Shown here piece by piece: positions 1 through 8,486 of a stretch of 54,098 nt of DNA. A model generated the notes under the pieces. The model did not search any database, had not been told where the DNA came from, and saw only the letters and a list, made by a program, of their open reading frames with translations. Where the stretch lies: positions 1 through 54,098 of the forward strand of contig JAJYTF010000033.1 in NCBI GenBank assembly GCA_021793155.1, in the 5' to 3' direction. How positions within the stretch are numbered: position 1 is the first letter of the stretch; every line of letters begins with the position of its first letter. This DNA comes from Pseudomonadota bacterium. Lineage in GTDB: Bacteria > Pseudomonadota > Alphaproteobacteria > Rhodospirillales > Magnetospirillaceae. A program made the translations under genes and the position numbers.

Positions 1-161
1 TCTCGGGGGCCATCCAGCACCTGGCCGGGATGAAGGACAGCAAGGTCATCGTCGCCATCAACAAGGATGAGGAAGCGCCGATCTTCCAGGTCGCCGACTA
101 CGGCCTGGTCGCCGACCTGTTCCAGGCGCTGCCTCAGCTTGCAGCGGAGTTAAACAAGTGA
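1..161 (+). CDS. etfA: Electron transfer flavoprotein alpha subunit, C-terminal end (partial)
   Basis: The reading frame is open from the left edge to TGA at 159-161 and encodes the last 52 residues of an EtfA/FixB protein. The strand-turn segment with SGAIQH, then [14 protein letters not shown] and [10 protein letters not shown], is the conserved FAD-binding C-terminal domain of the alpha subunit. EtfA accepts electrons from acyl-CoA dehydrogenases and passes them to ETF-quinone oxidoreductase. The 3-hydroxybutyryl-CoA dehydrogenase gene follows at once, which fits a fatty-acid or butyrate oxidation operon. The N-terminal part and the expected etfB lie outside the window. Confidence 0.93.
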   Translation, partial: SGAIQHLAGMKDSKVIVAINKDEEAPIFQVADYGLVADLFQALPQLAAELNK

Positions 162-199
162 CCTATCAAGCAACCGCCAACACCCGTGGGGACTCATCC

Positions 200-1072
200 A
201 TGATCCAGATCATCGGTGTGATCGGCGCCGGCCAGATGGGCAATGGCATTGCTCATGTCGCCGCCGCCTCAGGTTTCAAGGTGAAGCTCCTCGACGCGGC
301 GGAACCCGCCCTGGCGAAGGCGCTCGCCACCATCGGCAAGAACTTTGACCGGCAGATCGCCAAGGGCAAGATGGCCGAGGAGGAAAAGACCGCGGCGCTG
401 GCCCGCATCGAGACCGGCACCAACTATTCGATGATGGCCGACTGCGATCTGGTGATCGAAGCCGCAACCGAAAACGAAGCGGTGAAGAAGCAGATCTACG
501 CGCAGCTCTGCCCGGTCCTGAAGCCCGAAGCGTTCATCGCCTCGAACACCTCGTCCATTTCCATCACCCGCCTCGGTGCGGCTACCGATCGTCCCGGCCG
601 GTTCATGGGCATGCACTTCATGAATCCGGTCCCGGTGATGAAGCTGGTGGAACTGATCCGCGGCATCGCCACGGCCGAAGACACCTTCGCCACGGTCCGC
701 GATCTGGTCCTGCGCATGGCCAAGATCCCCGTCAGCGCCGAGGATTTTCCCGCCTTCATCGTCAACCGCATTCTGCTGCCGATGATCAACGAGGCGGTCT
801 ACACCCTGTACGAGGGCGTGGGCTCGGTAGAATCCATCGACACCGCGATGAAACTCGGCGCCAACCACCCGATGGGGCCGTTGGAGCTGGCCGACTTCAT
901 CGGCCTGGACGTCTGCCTGTCCGTGATGCAGGTGCTGCATGACGGACTGGCCGACACCAAGTACCGTCCCTGCCCGCTCCTGGTAAAGTACGTCGAAGCC
1001 GGCTGGCTGGGCCGCAAAACGGGCCGCGGCTTCTACGACTACAGCGGCGAGAAGCCGCTGCCGACGCGGTAG
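200..1072 (+). CDS. hbd: 3-hydroxybutyryl-CoA dehydrogenase
   Basis: NAD(P)-dependent 3-hydroxyacyl-CoA dehydrogenase of 290 residues, interconverting 3-hydroxybutyryl-CoA and acetoacetyl-CoA in short-chain beta-oxidation or PHB metabolism. The Rossmann motif GAGQMG lies at residues 9-14. The likely catalytic dyad is H139 in GMHFMNP and E151, with the family's 12-residue spacing. The C-terminal 3HCDH domain shows [20 protein letters not shown] at 158 overlapping the etfA stop would add 14 residues, but ATG 200 gives the canonical family length with the nucleotide-binding strand at the N-terminus and has a G-rich stretch just upstream. It probably shares a transcript with etfA. Confidence 0.93.
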   Translation: MIQIIGVIGAGQMGNGIAHVAAASGFKVKLLDAAEPALAKALATIGKNFDRQIAKGKMAEEEKTAALARIETGTNYSMMADCDLVIEAATENEAVKKQIYAQLCPVLKPEAFIASNTSSISITRLGAATDRPGRFMGMHFMNPVPVMKLVELIRGIATAEDTFATVRDLVLRMAKIPVSAEDFPAFIVNRILLPMINEAVYTLYEGVGSVESIDTAMKLGANHPMGPLELADFIGLDVCLSVMQVLHDGLADTKYRPCPLLVKYVEAGWLGRKTGRGFYDYSGEKPLPTR

Positions 1073-1089
1073 TTGAAAACTGATAGGAA

Positions 1090-1182
1090 CATTAACCAGG
1101 AAGGCACGAAGGACATGGAGACCGCCAGAGGATATATTCCCGGCGTTCCTTCGTGATCTTCGTGTCTCCGTGGTGAAATTCC
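1090..1182. repeat. Intergenic repeat of the 'CCACGGAGACACGAAG' type
   Basis: The gap between hbd and the glycosyltransferase gene contains CACGAAGG at 1105-1112 and its inverse CCTTCGTG at 1148-1155. The latter sits in a stretch that reads, on the minus strand, CCACGGAGACACGAAG followed by ATCACGAAGGAA. From memory, variants of this phrase recur in intergenic regions of many bacterial genomes. It encodes nothing visible and ends just before the next start codon, so it may form a hairpin in the leader of the following gene. Confidence 0.5.
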
Positions 1183-1183
1183 C

Positions 1184-2845
1184 ATGCAATCAGTCGACAG
1201 CGGTATCCTCCACCGGCTCAGCCGGGGCTGGACACCCTATGCCCTGCTGATCCTTGTATCGCTGGCGTTGTATCTTCCCGGCATCGCCGTCGTTCCCCCG
1301 ATCGACCGCGACGAATCGCGGTTTGCCCAGGCATCGCATCAGATGCTGGAAAGCGGCGACTATGTCCGCATCAAATTCCAAGAGGAATCGCGGGCCAAGA
1401 AGCCGGTTGGCATCTACTGGATGCAGGCGGCCAGCGCCCGCCTGCTGGACGCGGAGCATTCCATCTGGGCCTATCGGCTGCCCTCGCTGCTCGGCGCCCT
1501 GGCCGCCGTGCTTCTGACCTTCCGCTTCGGACAGGCCTTGGTTGGCCGGCCCGCTGCATTGATCGGGGCGGCCTTGCTGGCCGGCGCCTTCATCCTGGTC
1601 AGCGAGGCCCATCAGGCCAAGACTGATGCCGTGCTGCTGGCCTGTACGGTGGCCGCGCAAGGGGTTCTGGGACAGTTCTATCTGGCCGGCCGCGGCGGGG
1701 CGAGAAAGCCGGGGACCGGCGTGGTGCTGGCCTTCTGGCTGGCGCAGGGCCTGGGCATCCTGATCAAGGGGCCGATCGTGCCGATGGTCAGCCTGCTCAC
1801 GGTGATCTCGCTTTGGATCGCCGACCGCCGCATCGGCTGGTTGACCGGCATCCGTCCGGTGGCCGGCCTGATCCTCGTGGCCGCCGTCGTCGGACCCTGG
1901 GCCGCGGCCGTCAGCACCGCGACCGAAGGTCAGTTCATCGGTCAGGCGGTGAAGACCGACCTGCTGCCCAAGCTGCTCGGCGCGCAGGAAAGCCACGGTG
2001 CGCCGCCCGGCTATTTCCTGTTGCTGATGACCGCCACCCTGTGGCCAGCCTCGCTGTTCGCCGTTCCCGGCTTCGTCCGCGCGGTCAAGGCGCGGCAAAG
2101 CGCCTCCTTGCGCTTCTGCCTGGCCTGGATCGTGCCCGCCTGGGTCCTGTTCGAGATCGTGCCGACCAAGCTGCCCCACTATGTCCTGCCGACCTATCCG
2201 GCGCTGGCCCTGCTGGCCGGCCTTGCCGTCAGCGCCGGCGATCAGGTGCTGAGAGCCGCCTGGGCCAAAGCCTTCTACGCTGTCTGGATGCTGGTGGGGC
2301 TGGTCCTGGCAGTGGCCGCGGTGGCAGCACCGATGAAACTGGGCGACGGCTTCACCTGGCTGTCGCTGCCGGCCGCCGTCGGCGCGCTGCTGGCTGGCGT
2401 GGCACCGGCCGTTCTGGCCATGCGGAACCGCCCGCAAGCCGCCGTGGTGACCGCGCTGGCGGGTGCCGTGCTGGCCTATGGCGCCATCTACCAGACCGTT
2501 CTGCCCCACCTCGACCGCCTGTGGCTGAGCCGCCAGGTGGCCGAAGCCCTGCCTTTCGGCACACCGGTGGCGGCGGCCGGGTTTCATGAGCCCAGCCTGG
2601 TGTTCCTGATGGGGACCGACAGCAAACTGACCGATGGCGGCGGCGCCGCCCGGTTCCTGCTGACCAACCCGAACGGCGTCGCGGTAGTGGAAGCCGCCTC
2701 GCAACCGGAATTCGACACGGCCATGCAGGCGGCCGGGTATCGCGCCCATCTGGTAGCCGAGATTGCCGGCTTCAACTATTCCCGCGGCCGGCCGGCCGAC
2801 CTCAAGCTGTGGGATCTGGGCGAGAAGCGAGAGAAACCGCTTTAA
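1184..2845 (+). CDS. ArnT-like membrane glycosyltransferase (GT39/GT83 type)
   Basis: A 553-residue polytopic membrane protein of the dolichyl-phosphate-mannose/4-amino-4-deoxy-L-arabinose transferase superfamily. Evidence is the acidic motif PIDRDESRFA (residues 39-48) in the first periplasmic loop after TM1, followed by KKPVGIYWMQAAS, typical of ArnT-like proteins. About ten hydrophobic segments follow, with KGPIVPM and PTKLPHYVLPTYPALA between helices. Such enzymes transfer a sugar from a polyprenyl-phosphate donor to lipid A or another envelope acceptor. Acceptor and donor cannot be read from the sequence, and no arnBCADT-like neighbours are present. The ribosome-binding site before ATG 1184 is weak. 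Confidence 0.82.
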   Translation: MQSVDSGILHRLSRGWTPYALLILVSLALYLPGIAVVPPIDRDESRFAQASHQMLESGDYVRIKFQEESRAKKPVGIYWMQAASARLLDAEHSIWAYRLPSLLGALAAVLLTFRFGQALVGRPAALIGAALLAGAFILVSEAHQAKTDAVLLACTVAAQGVLGQFYLAGRGGARKPGTGVVLAFWLAQGLGILIKGPIVPMVSLLTVISLWIADRRIGWLTGIRPVAGLILVAAVVGPWAAAVSTATEGQFIGQAVKTDLLPKLLGAQESHGAPPGYFLLLMTATLWPASLFAVPGFVRAVKARQSASLRFCLAWIVPAWVLFEIVPTKLPHYVLPTYPALALLAGLAVSAGDQVLRAAWAKAFYAVWMLVGLVLAVAAVAAPMKLGDGFTWLSLPAAVGALLAGVAPAVLAMRNRPQAAVVTALAGAVLAYGAIYQTVLPHLDRLWLSRQVAEALPFGTPVAAAGFHEPSLVFLMGTDSKLTDGGGAARFLLTNPNGVAVVEAASQPEFDTAMQAAGYRAHLVAEIAGFNYSRGRPADLKLWDLGEKREKPL

Positions 2846-2895
2846 ATCCGCAAGCCTTTGCGCCGAAGACAGCCTCGCTTATCATCCGGATCAAC

Positions 2896-3483
2896 ATGAC
2901 AACTCCGAACCCCAACCTGTACGAAATCCTCGGCGTCTCCAAGGAGGCGACGGCCTCGGCGATCAAGGCCGCATTCCGGCAGAAGGCGAAGATCCTTCAC
3001 CCTGATGCTGGGGGAGACCCGGAGGAATTCCGGCGGCTCAAGCGGGCGTTCGATGTCCTATCCGACGCCAACCGACGCGAACAATACGATGTCGACTCGT
3101 CCGACATCGAAGACGAAATCCGAATGCATGCCATATTGTGCGATGTATTCCTGAAGGTTCTTCTTCACATCGAAGACCCGCAGCAGCAGGATATCATTGC
3201 CCTGATGAGGTCATCCATCAACGACCACATCAAGATATGTACAGAGGGTGTTAACGCCCTGAACATCTTGTTGTCGCGGATCGATATCGCATCCGGCCAA
3301 ATCCATACGAAAGGCGCGGAGAACATCCTGACGCAATTGATCGCGGAACGTCGAAGCGAGATCCAGCACAAGCTTGAAACGGTCGGCACCGAACAGCGGC
3401 TTTACACGCAAGCTCTCCACTTCCTCGACGAATACAGCTACGACGTCCAGGGTTACTTCCGCTACGTATCGATCGATCCGTAG
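2896..3483 (+). CDS. DnaJ-domain protein
   Basis: A 195-residue protein with an N-terminal J domain (about residues 7-65): NLYEILGVSKEAT, the HPD tripeptide at 35-37, and FDVLSDANRREQYD. The HPD loop stimulates the ATPase of a DnaK-type chaperone. There is no G/F region, zinc finger or standard client-binding domain. The C-terminal 130 residues are charged and helical and I do not recognise them. ATG 2896 was chosen because the J domain begins a few residues later; an in-frame start at 2809 would overlap the preceding gene. Codon use is less GC-biased than in the neighbours. Confidence 0.82.
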   Translation: MTTPNPNLYEILGVSKEATASAIKAAFRQKAKILHPDAGGDPEEFRRLKRAFDVLSDANRREQYDVDSSDIEDEIRMHAILCDVFLKVLLHIEDPQQQDIIALMRSSINDHIKICTEGVNALNILLSRIDIASGQIHTKGAENILTQLIAERRSEIQHKLETVGTEQRLYTQALHFLDEYSYDVQGYFRYVSIDP

Positions 3484-3502
3484 GGAACTCGCCGGCCCTC
3501 GG

Positions 3503-4015
3503 TCACGGCTCGGCCAGCAGGAACCGTAGCCGGGAGGCGATCTGCGGGCTGTCCCACTGATAGGGGCCGGCAACCCGCAACACCTGCCGGCCATGGCGGT
3601 CGACGATGATGCTGGTGGGCAGGCCGGTCACCCCCAGCAACTGCGCCGCCGTGCCGCCGGGATCGGCGAAGGGGCGCAAATAGCCGAGCTTCTGGCGGGC
3701 GAAGAACTGACGCGCCGCAGTGATGCCCCCCTGGTCTTCGGCGACCGTCATCACCGTCAGCGGAACCTGCCCGAACGAGCTCTGCAGACGGTCGAGGAAG
3801 GGCAGCTCCTTGACGCAGGGGCCGCACCAGCCGGCCCAGAAATTGATCACCACGACCTGACCCCGGTACTGGGACAGGTGCACCGGCATGCCGCTGCCGT
3901 CGGCGAAGATCAGATCGGGCAACATCGACCGCGCCGCCGGACCGCCCGCATCCTGCGCCCCGGCGGCGAAGGCGACCGACAGCGAGACCAACAGGGCGGC
4001 GAGAAACGATCTCAT
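3503..4015 (-). CDS. Periplasmic TlpA/ResA-like thiol-disulfide oxidoreductase
   Basis: A 170-residue protein with a signal peptide (about 1-20, ending AFAAGA-QD) and a thioredoxin-like domain. The active site is W-C-G-P-C, with cysteines at 64 and 67, in NFWAGWCGPCVKEL; the cis-proline loop is TGLPTSIIVD. Members of the AhpC/TSA-Redoxin TlpA group reduce periplasmic disulfides, for instance in cytochrome c maturation. Its ATG overlaps the TGA of the upstream acyltransferase by 4 bp, so translation is probably coupled. The substrate is unknown and no cytochrome c maturation genes are adjacent. Confidence 0.88.
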   Translation of the reverse strand: MRSFLAALLVSLSVAFAAGAQDAGGPAARSMLPDLIFADGSGMPVHLSQYRGQVVVINFWAGWCGPCVKELPFLDRLQSSFGQVPLTVMTVAEDQGGITAARQFFARQKLGYLRPFADPGGTAAQLLGVTGLPTSIIVDRHGRQVLRVAGPYQWDSPQIASRLRFLLAEP

Positions 4016-5025
4016 GGTGCCGGCCTCGCCGTCAGCCGCCGCCCCAGATTGACCATCGGCACCTCGACCAGACGGTAGGAGAGGGTCGCAGCAACCGTGG
4101 TCGCAATGAAGACGGCGACCAGCGCGGGCAGAAAGGCGCCCGTCCCCCGGCCGGCGCCGAACATGGCGAACAAGCTTCCGGCGATGATCGAGTGGTAGAG
4201 GTAATTGCTGTAGGAGGTCACGCCCATGAACCCGGCCAACCGGTTGCTGATGCCGGCGCGCAGCGCGACGACGAACACCCCGGCCCCGGCCAGCAGGCAG
4301 GCGGCCGCGCCCAGTTGGTGTTGATCGAGGCAGAGATACAAGCTGCCGGCCAGCAGCAAGGCGACCGCGGTCAGGCGGAGTACGGCCCGACTGCTCCATC
4401 CCTCGGCCTCGGCCAGGCTGATTTCGATGCCCAGGTAGAACACCGGGAAATAGGACAGGGTCAGGCTGCCATGCCCCCGATGGGCCCACACCGCCATTTC
4501 GAACAGCAGCAGCAGGGCGAACACCAGATGCAGGTGGCGTCGGCCGAACACGGCGTACTGGATGGCGATGAAGGCGTAGAACTTGATCTCGATCAGCAGG
4601 GTCCAGAACACCCCGCTGACCGCTTCGACCCCCAGCAGGTCCGAGACGGCGAAGGTGCTGGCCAGATAGGAGCGGGCGGAAAAATGGGCCGCCCCGGCCA
4701 GGGACAGGTCGGCTACCAGGATGATGGCGATGTTCAGCCAATAGGCCGGCATCACCTTGAAGAAGCGGCGGCACAGGAAGGTTCCCAGGGGCTGGACCTG
4801 CACATTGCGAAAGATCAGATAGCCGCTCAGCAGAAAGAACAGGGTGACGCCGCCCCGGCCGAGGTCGACGATCGCGTCGTCGATTTCCTGGCCGAAATGC
4901 AGCACCCCCAGGAAATGCGAGCAAAGAACCGCCAGGATCGCCGCGCCGCGCAAGGAATCGAGCGATGCCAGCCGTTCAGCCGCCGCCGCTCGGGTCGTGC
5001 TCTCCGCAAACCCTCCATCCTTCAT
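4012..5025 (-). CDS. Acyltransferase family 3 (OafA/NodX-like) membrane protein
   Basis: A 337-residue integral membrane protein with about ten hydrophobic segments. The acyltransferase-3 signature begins RLASLDSLRGAAILAVLCSHF, and the conserved catalytic-type histidine follows the LDSLRG motif. Later motifs include LFFLLSGYLIFRN and the C-terminal SYRLVEVPMVNLGR. The family O-acetylates or O-acylates sugars of LPS, exopolysaccharide or peptidoglycan using a cytoplasmic acyl donor. ATG 5025 is preferred over upstream starts, which would only add an Arg-rich, non-conserved leader. The gene is coupled (ATGA) to the TlpA-like thiol oxidoreductase downstream. Confidence 0.87.
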   Translation of the reverse strand: MKDGGFAESTTRAAAAERLASLDSLRGAAILAVLCSHFLGVLHFGQEIDDAIVDLGRGGVTLFFLLSGYLIFRNVQVQPLGTFLCRRFFKVMPAYWLNIAIILVADLSLAGAAHFSARSYLASTFAVSDLLGVEAVSGVFWTLLIEIKFYAFIAIQYAVFGRRHLHLVFALLLLFEMAVWAHRGHGSLTLSYFPVFYLGIEISLAEAEGWSSRAVLRLTAVALLLAGSLYLCLDQHQLGAAACLLAGAGVFVVALRAGISNRLAGFMGVTSYSNYLYHSIIAGSLFAMFGAGRGTGAFLPALVAVFIATTVAATLSYRLVEVPMVNLGRRLTARPAP

Positions 5026-5071
5026 GCCACCACCACATACCCCGTCTGCCTGAACCGCGCGGCATCTTAGA

Positions 5072-5157
5072 GCGGTTTCGGCCTTCGTTTGAAGGTCGAA
5101 ACTGCAGCAAGCCTGCGTGGCATTTGAGCGGCGCGGTCGGGATGGTCGCGAAACCGC
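5072..5157. repeat. Nested inverted repeats upstream of the acyltransferase
   Basis: Positions 5076-5086 and 5091-5101 form an 11-bp stem (TTTCGGCCTTC against GAAGGTCGAAA, one G-T pair) with a GTTT loop. A second inverted repeat, GCGGTTTCG at 5072-5080 and CGAAACCGC at 5149-5157, encloses it. The structure lies 50-130 bp upstream of the minus-strand acyltransferase start, in the divergent region shared with argH. It could be an operator or a dispersed palindromic element. The 5026-5318 gap shows no convincing gene. Confidence 0.5.
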
Positions 5158-5318
5158 AATGGCGCCTGCTCGGAAACGGTGCAGCCATTTCCCACGATAT
5201 CCGAGTGGACTTCTAGGTCTTTCAGCATAACGGGTGCGAATCCTTTGCGCCGCGGCGGGAACGATGTAGGTTACCGTCGCCTGAGCCATCTCGAAGAGCG
5301 ACGAGCCAAGAGCGTAGA

Positions 5319-6722
5319 ATGACCAAAGCACCAGAGCAGACCGGCGCCAGCGCCATGTGGGGCGGCCGTTTCGCCGGCGGCCCGTCCGCCGTCATGCAGC
5401 GGATCAATGCTTCCATTGACTTCGACAAGCGCCTCTATGCCCAGGACATCCGCGGTTCGAAGGCCCACTGCGCCATGCTGGTGGAGACCGGCATCCTGTC
5501 GGCCGAGGACGGAGCCGCCATCCAGAACGGCCTCGAGCGGATCCGCCAGGAAATCGAAAGCGGGCAGTTCGTCTTCCGCACCGAGCTGGAAGATATCCAC
5601 ATGAACATCGAGGCCCGCCTGGCCGAGCTGATCGGAGACGCTGCCGGACGGCTGCACACCGCCCGTTCGCGCAATGACCAGGTGGCCACCGACTTCCGCC
5701 TGTGGGTGCGCGACGTGCTGGACGGCATGAACGGTGCCTTGAAGGATCTGCAGGCTGCGCTGATCGACAAGGCGCAAGCCCATGCCGACGCGGTGATGCC
5801 GGGTTTCACGCATCTGCAGGCTGCCCAGCCCGTGACCTTCGGTCATCACCTGCTGGCCTATGTCGAGATGTTCGGCCGCGACCGCGGACGGCTGCACGAC
5901 GCCCGCGCCCGCCTGAACGAATGCCCGCTGGGCGCCGCCGCCCTGGCCGGCACCCCCTTCCCCATCGACCGTCACCAAACGGCCCGGGAACTCGGCTTCG
6001 ACCGGCCGTCGGCCAATTCGCTGGACGCCGTCTCAGACCGCGACTTCGCCCTCGAATTCCTGGCCGCCGCCGCTATCTGCGCCGTGCATCTGTCGCGGCT
6101 TGCCGAAGAGCTGGTGATCTGGACCACGGCCCAGTTTCGCTTCGTCACCTTGTCGGACGCCTTCACCACCGGTTCGTCGATCATGCCGCAAAAGCGCAAT
6201 CCCGACGCCGCCGAACTGATCCGCGCCAAGGCCGGCCGGGTGATCGGCGACCTGAACGCCCTGCTGGTGGTGATGAAGGGCCTGCCGCTGGCCTACAGCA
6301 AGGACATGCAGGATGACAAGGAGCCGGTGTTCGAGGCGGCGGACACGATGGAACTGTCCATCGCGGCAATGACCGGGATGATCCGCGATCTCTCGGTCAA
6401 TACCCTGCGGCTGAAGGAAGCGGCCGGCGCCGGATTCACCACCGCCACCGACATCGCCGACTGGCTGGTGCGCGTCGCCGGCGTACCGTTCCGCCAGGCC
6501 CACCACATTACCGGACGGATCGTCCGCCTGGCCGAGGAACAGGGCTGCGGTCTTGAGGACCTGTCACTGATCGACCTGCAGGCGGTGGATCCGCGAGTCA
6601 CCGGCGAGCTATACGGCGTGCTGGGAACCGAGGCTTCGGCCGCCAGCCGGACCAGCTTCGGCGGCACCGCCCCGGCCAATGTCATCGCCGCCGCCAAGGC
6701 GGCCCGCCAACGTTTTCTGTGA
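5319..6722 (+). CDS. argH: Argininosuccinate lyase
   Basis: A 467-residue cytoplasmic enzyme cleaving argininosuccinate to arginine and fumarate, the last step of arginine biosynthesis. The fumarase/aspartase superfamily signature [12 protein letters not shown] starts at residue 285, where the serine of this loop acts in catalysis. ArgH-type N-terminal motifs are also present: [16 protein letters not shown] and [15 protein letters not shown]. Length matches the family. It heads the run argH - LptM-like lipoprotein - lysA, an order common in proteobacteria. Confidence 0.97.
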   Translation: MTKAPEQTGASAMWGGRFAGGPSAVMQRINASIDFDKRLYAQDIRGSKAHCAMLVETGILSAEDGAAIQNGLERIRQEIESGQFVFRTELEDIHMNIEARLAELIGDAAGRLHTARSRNDQVATDFRLWVRDVLDGMNGALKDLQAALIDKAQAHADAVMPGFTHLQAAQPVTFGHHLLAYVEMFGRDRGRLHDARARLNECPLGAAALAGTPFPIDRHQTARELGFDRPSANSLDAVSDRDFALEFLAAAAICAVHLSRLAEELVIWTTAQFRFVTLSDAFTTGSSIMPQKRNPDAAELIRAKAGRVIGDLNALLVVMKGLPLAYSKDMQDDKEPVFEAADTMELSIAAMTGMIRDLSVNTLRLKEAAGAGFTTATDIADWLVRVAGVPFRQAHHITGRIVRLAEEQGCGLEDLSLIDLQAVDPRVTGELYGVLGTEASAASRTSFGGTAPANVIAAAKAARQRFL

Positions 6723-6735
6723 GGACCGTACGGAA

Positions 6736-7209
6736 ATGGCTGCCCCACATTCGTCATCCCCGCGGAAGCGACGTATCGCCTCATCTGCCGCAGCGCGAAA
6801 ACTGATCATCGCCCTTGTCGCCGCCTCGGCGCTGGCCCCCCTTGCCGGCTGCGGCAAGCCCGGCCGGCCGCAGGCGCCGCCGGACACCGTCTACCCGCGC
6901 GTCTATCCCAATCCGGCGCTCGGCCCGACGCAACCTCAACCGCAGGCGCAACCGCAAGCCCAGCAGCAGCAACCACAGCCGAAGGAAGGCCAGTTGACGC
7001 CGTCCGGGACCTATATCGACCCGTCGGTACGCGCCACCATCCTCGATGCGCAGACCCGCGTCCTGCCGGGGTCGAACCTGCCGAACGCGCAGCCCTCGAC
7101 CGGCAATTCGCCTTTCGATCAAGGATTGGGCGCTCCGACCATGTCGCCCCTGCCCCCGGTCCAACCGATGCAACCCAGCGGCCTGCCCGAGGAGATGACC
7201 CCGCAATGA
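6736..7209 (+). CDS. LptM-like lipoprotein with a Pro/Gln-rich tail
   Basis: A 157-residue lipoprotein. A basic N-terminus and hydrophobic core lead to the lipobox LAGC with lipidated cysteine at 39, followed by GKPGRPQAPPD. This resembles the short LPAM_2/LptM motif (LaGCGxxGpL..P). In enterobacteria the small lipoprotein LptM (YifL) is encoded next to lysA/dapF and assists LptD-LptE maturation. The argH-lysA position supports orthology, but this protein carries about 110 extra residues rich in Pro and Gln. The ATG at 6736 follows CGGAA. Its stop overlaps the lysA start (ATGA). Confidence 0.75.
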   Translation: MAAPHSSSPRKRRIASSAAARKLIIALVAASALAPLAGCGKPGRPQAPPDTVYPRVYPNPALGPTQPQPQAQPQAQQQQPQPKEGQLTPSGTYIDPSVRATILDAQTRVLPGSNLPNAQPSTGNSPFDQGLGAPTMSPLPPVQPMQPSGLPEEMTPQ

Positions 7210-8486
7210 ATCATTTCCACTACAAGAACGGCGAACTCTATGTCGAGAACGTCCCCGTCGGGCGTCTTGCGGGCAAGGTCGGCACACCGTTCTATTGCTA
7301 CTCGACGGCAACGCTGGTCCGCCATTTCGAGGTCCTGCGCGATGCTCTCGCCGGCCTCGATGCAACCATCTGCTACGCCGTAAAGGCCAATTCCAATCTT
7401 GCCGTCATCCGCACCCTGGCCGAACTGGGTGCCGGCGCAGACGTGGTTTCGGAAGGAGAGCTGCGACGTGCGCTGGCAGCTGGCGTGCCGCCGGACCGCA
7501 TCGTCTTCTCCGGTGTCGGCAAGAGCAAGCGGGAGCTGGAACTGGCCCTGGACAAAGGCATCCTGCAGATCAACGTCGAATCGGACGCCGAATTGGAGGA
7601 ACTGAGCCAGTTGGCCGCCGGCAAGGGGCGGCAGGCCGCCATCGCCATACGGGTGAACCCCGACGTCGACGCCAATACCCACGCCAAAATCACTACCGGC
7701 CGCAAGGAAAACAAATTCGGCATCGAATGGACGCGGGCTCATCAGGTGTTGCAGCAGGCGAGCAGGCTGCCCGGCATCGAGGTGACCGGTGTGGCGGTGC
7801 ATATCGGCTCGCAACTGACCGAACTGCACCCGTTCCGCGAAGCGTTCCGCCGTGTCCGCGACCTGGTGCTGATGCTGAAAGCGGACGGGCTGGCAATCCG
7901 CCGGATCGACCTGGGAGGGGGCCTGGGCGTTCCCTATGACCCGCGCAATGAAAATCCCCCCTTGCCGGGTGACTATGCCGACATCATCCGCGAAACCCTG
8001 GGCGACCTGGGCTGCCAGCTGGTGGTCGAGCCCGGCCGGCTGCTGGTCGGCAATGCGGGCATCCTGGTCAGCCGGGTGCTCCGGGTCAAGGAAGGCGCCA
8101 CCCGCACTTTCGTCGTCTGCGACGCGGCGATGAACGACCTTGTCCGGCCGGCCATGTACGACGCCTATCATGAAATCCTGCCCATCAACGAAGCGCTGCC
8201 GGGCACCGAACTGCTGCCGGTCGACGTGGTCGGGCCGGTCTGCGAAAGCGGCGACACATTCGCGCGGCAGCGCGGCCTGCCCGCCCTGGCGAGAGGCGAC
8301 CTGATCGCCTTCGCGACGGCTGGCGCCTATGGCGCGACGATGGCATCGACCTATAATTCCCGCCTCCTGGTACCAGAGGTGATGGTCAAGGAGTCGGTCT
8401 TTGCGGTGGTCCGCGCCCGCCCTACATATGAGGATATGCTGGCCCTGGAATCCTTGCCCCGATGGATGCACCAACCGGCCGAGTGA
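7206..8486 (+). CDS. lysA: Diaminopimelate decarboxylase
   Basis: A 426-residue PLP enzyme of the alanine racemase-like fold III, decarboxylating meso-diaminopimelate to L-lysine. The PLP lysine is K60 in CYAVKANSN. Other family motifs are DVVSEGELRRAL, HIGSQL, the glycine-rich phosphate loop DLGGGLGVPY and CESGDTFARQR, whose Cys and Glu contribute to the dimer active site. The start overlaps the preceding lipoprotein stop by 4 bp, so it is translationally coupled. Confidence 0.97.
   Translation: MNHFHYKNGELYVENVPVGRLAGKVGTPFYCYSTATLVRHFEVLRDALAGLDATICYAVKANSNLAVIRTLAELGAGADVVSEGELRRALAAGVPPDRIVFSGVGKSKRELELALDKGILQINVESDAELEELSQLAAGKGRQAAIAIRVNPDVDANTHAKITTGRKENKFGIEWTRAHQVLQQASRLPGIEVTGVAVHIGSQLTELHPFREAFRRVRDLVLMLKADGLAIRRIDLGGGLGVPYDPRNENPPLPGDYADIIRETLGDLGCQLVVEPGRLLVGNAGILVSRVLRVKEGATRTFVVCDAAMNDLVRPAMYDAYHEILPINEALPGTELLPVDVVGPVCESGDTFARQRGLPALARGDLIAFATAGAYGATMASTYNSRLLVPEVMVKESVFAVVRARPTYEDMLALESLPRWMHQPAE

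Noticed and set aside
1190-2749. A 519-codon minus-strand frame opposite the glycosyltransferase gene
   Set aside because: Its Gln/Gly/His-rich low-complexity translation is the reverse-frame image of a membrane protein gene; no start signal or family match.
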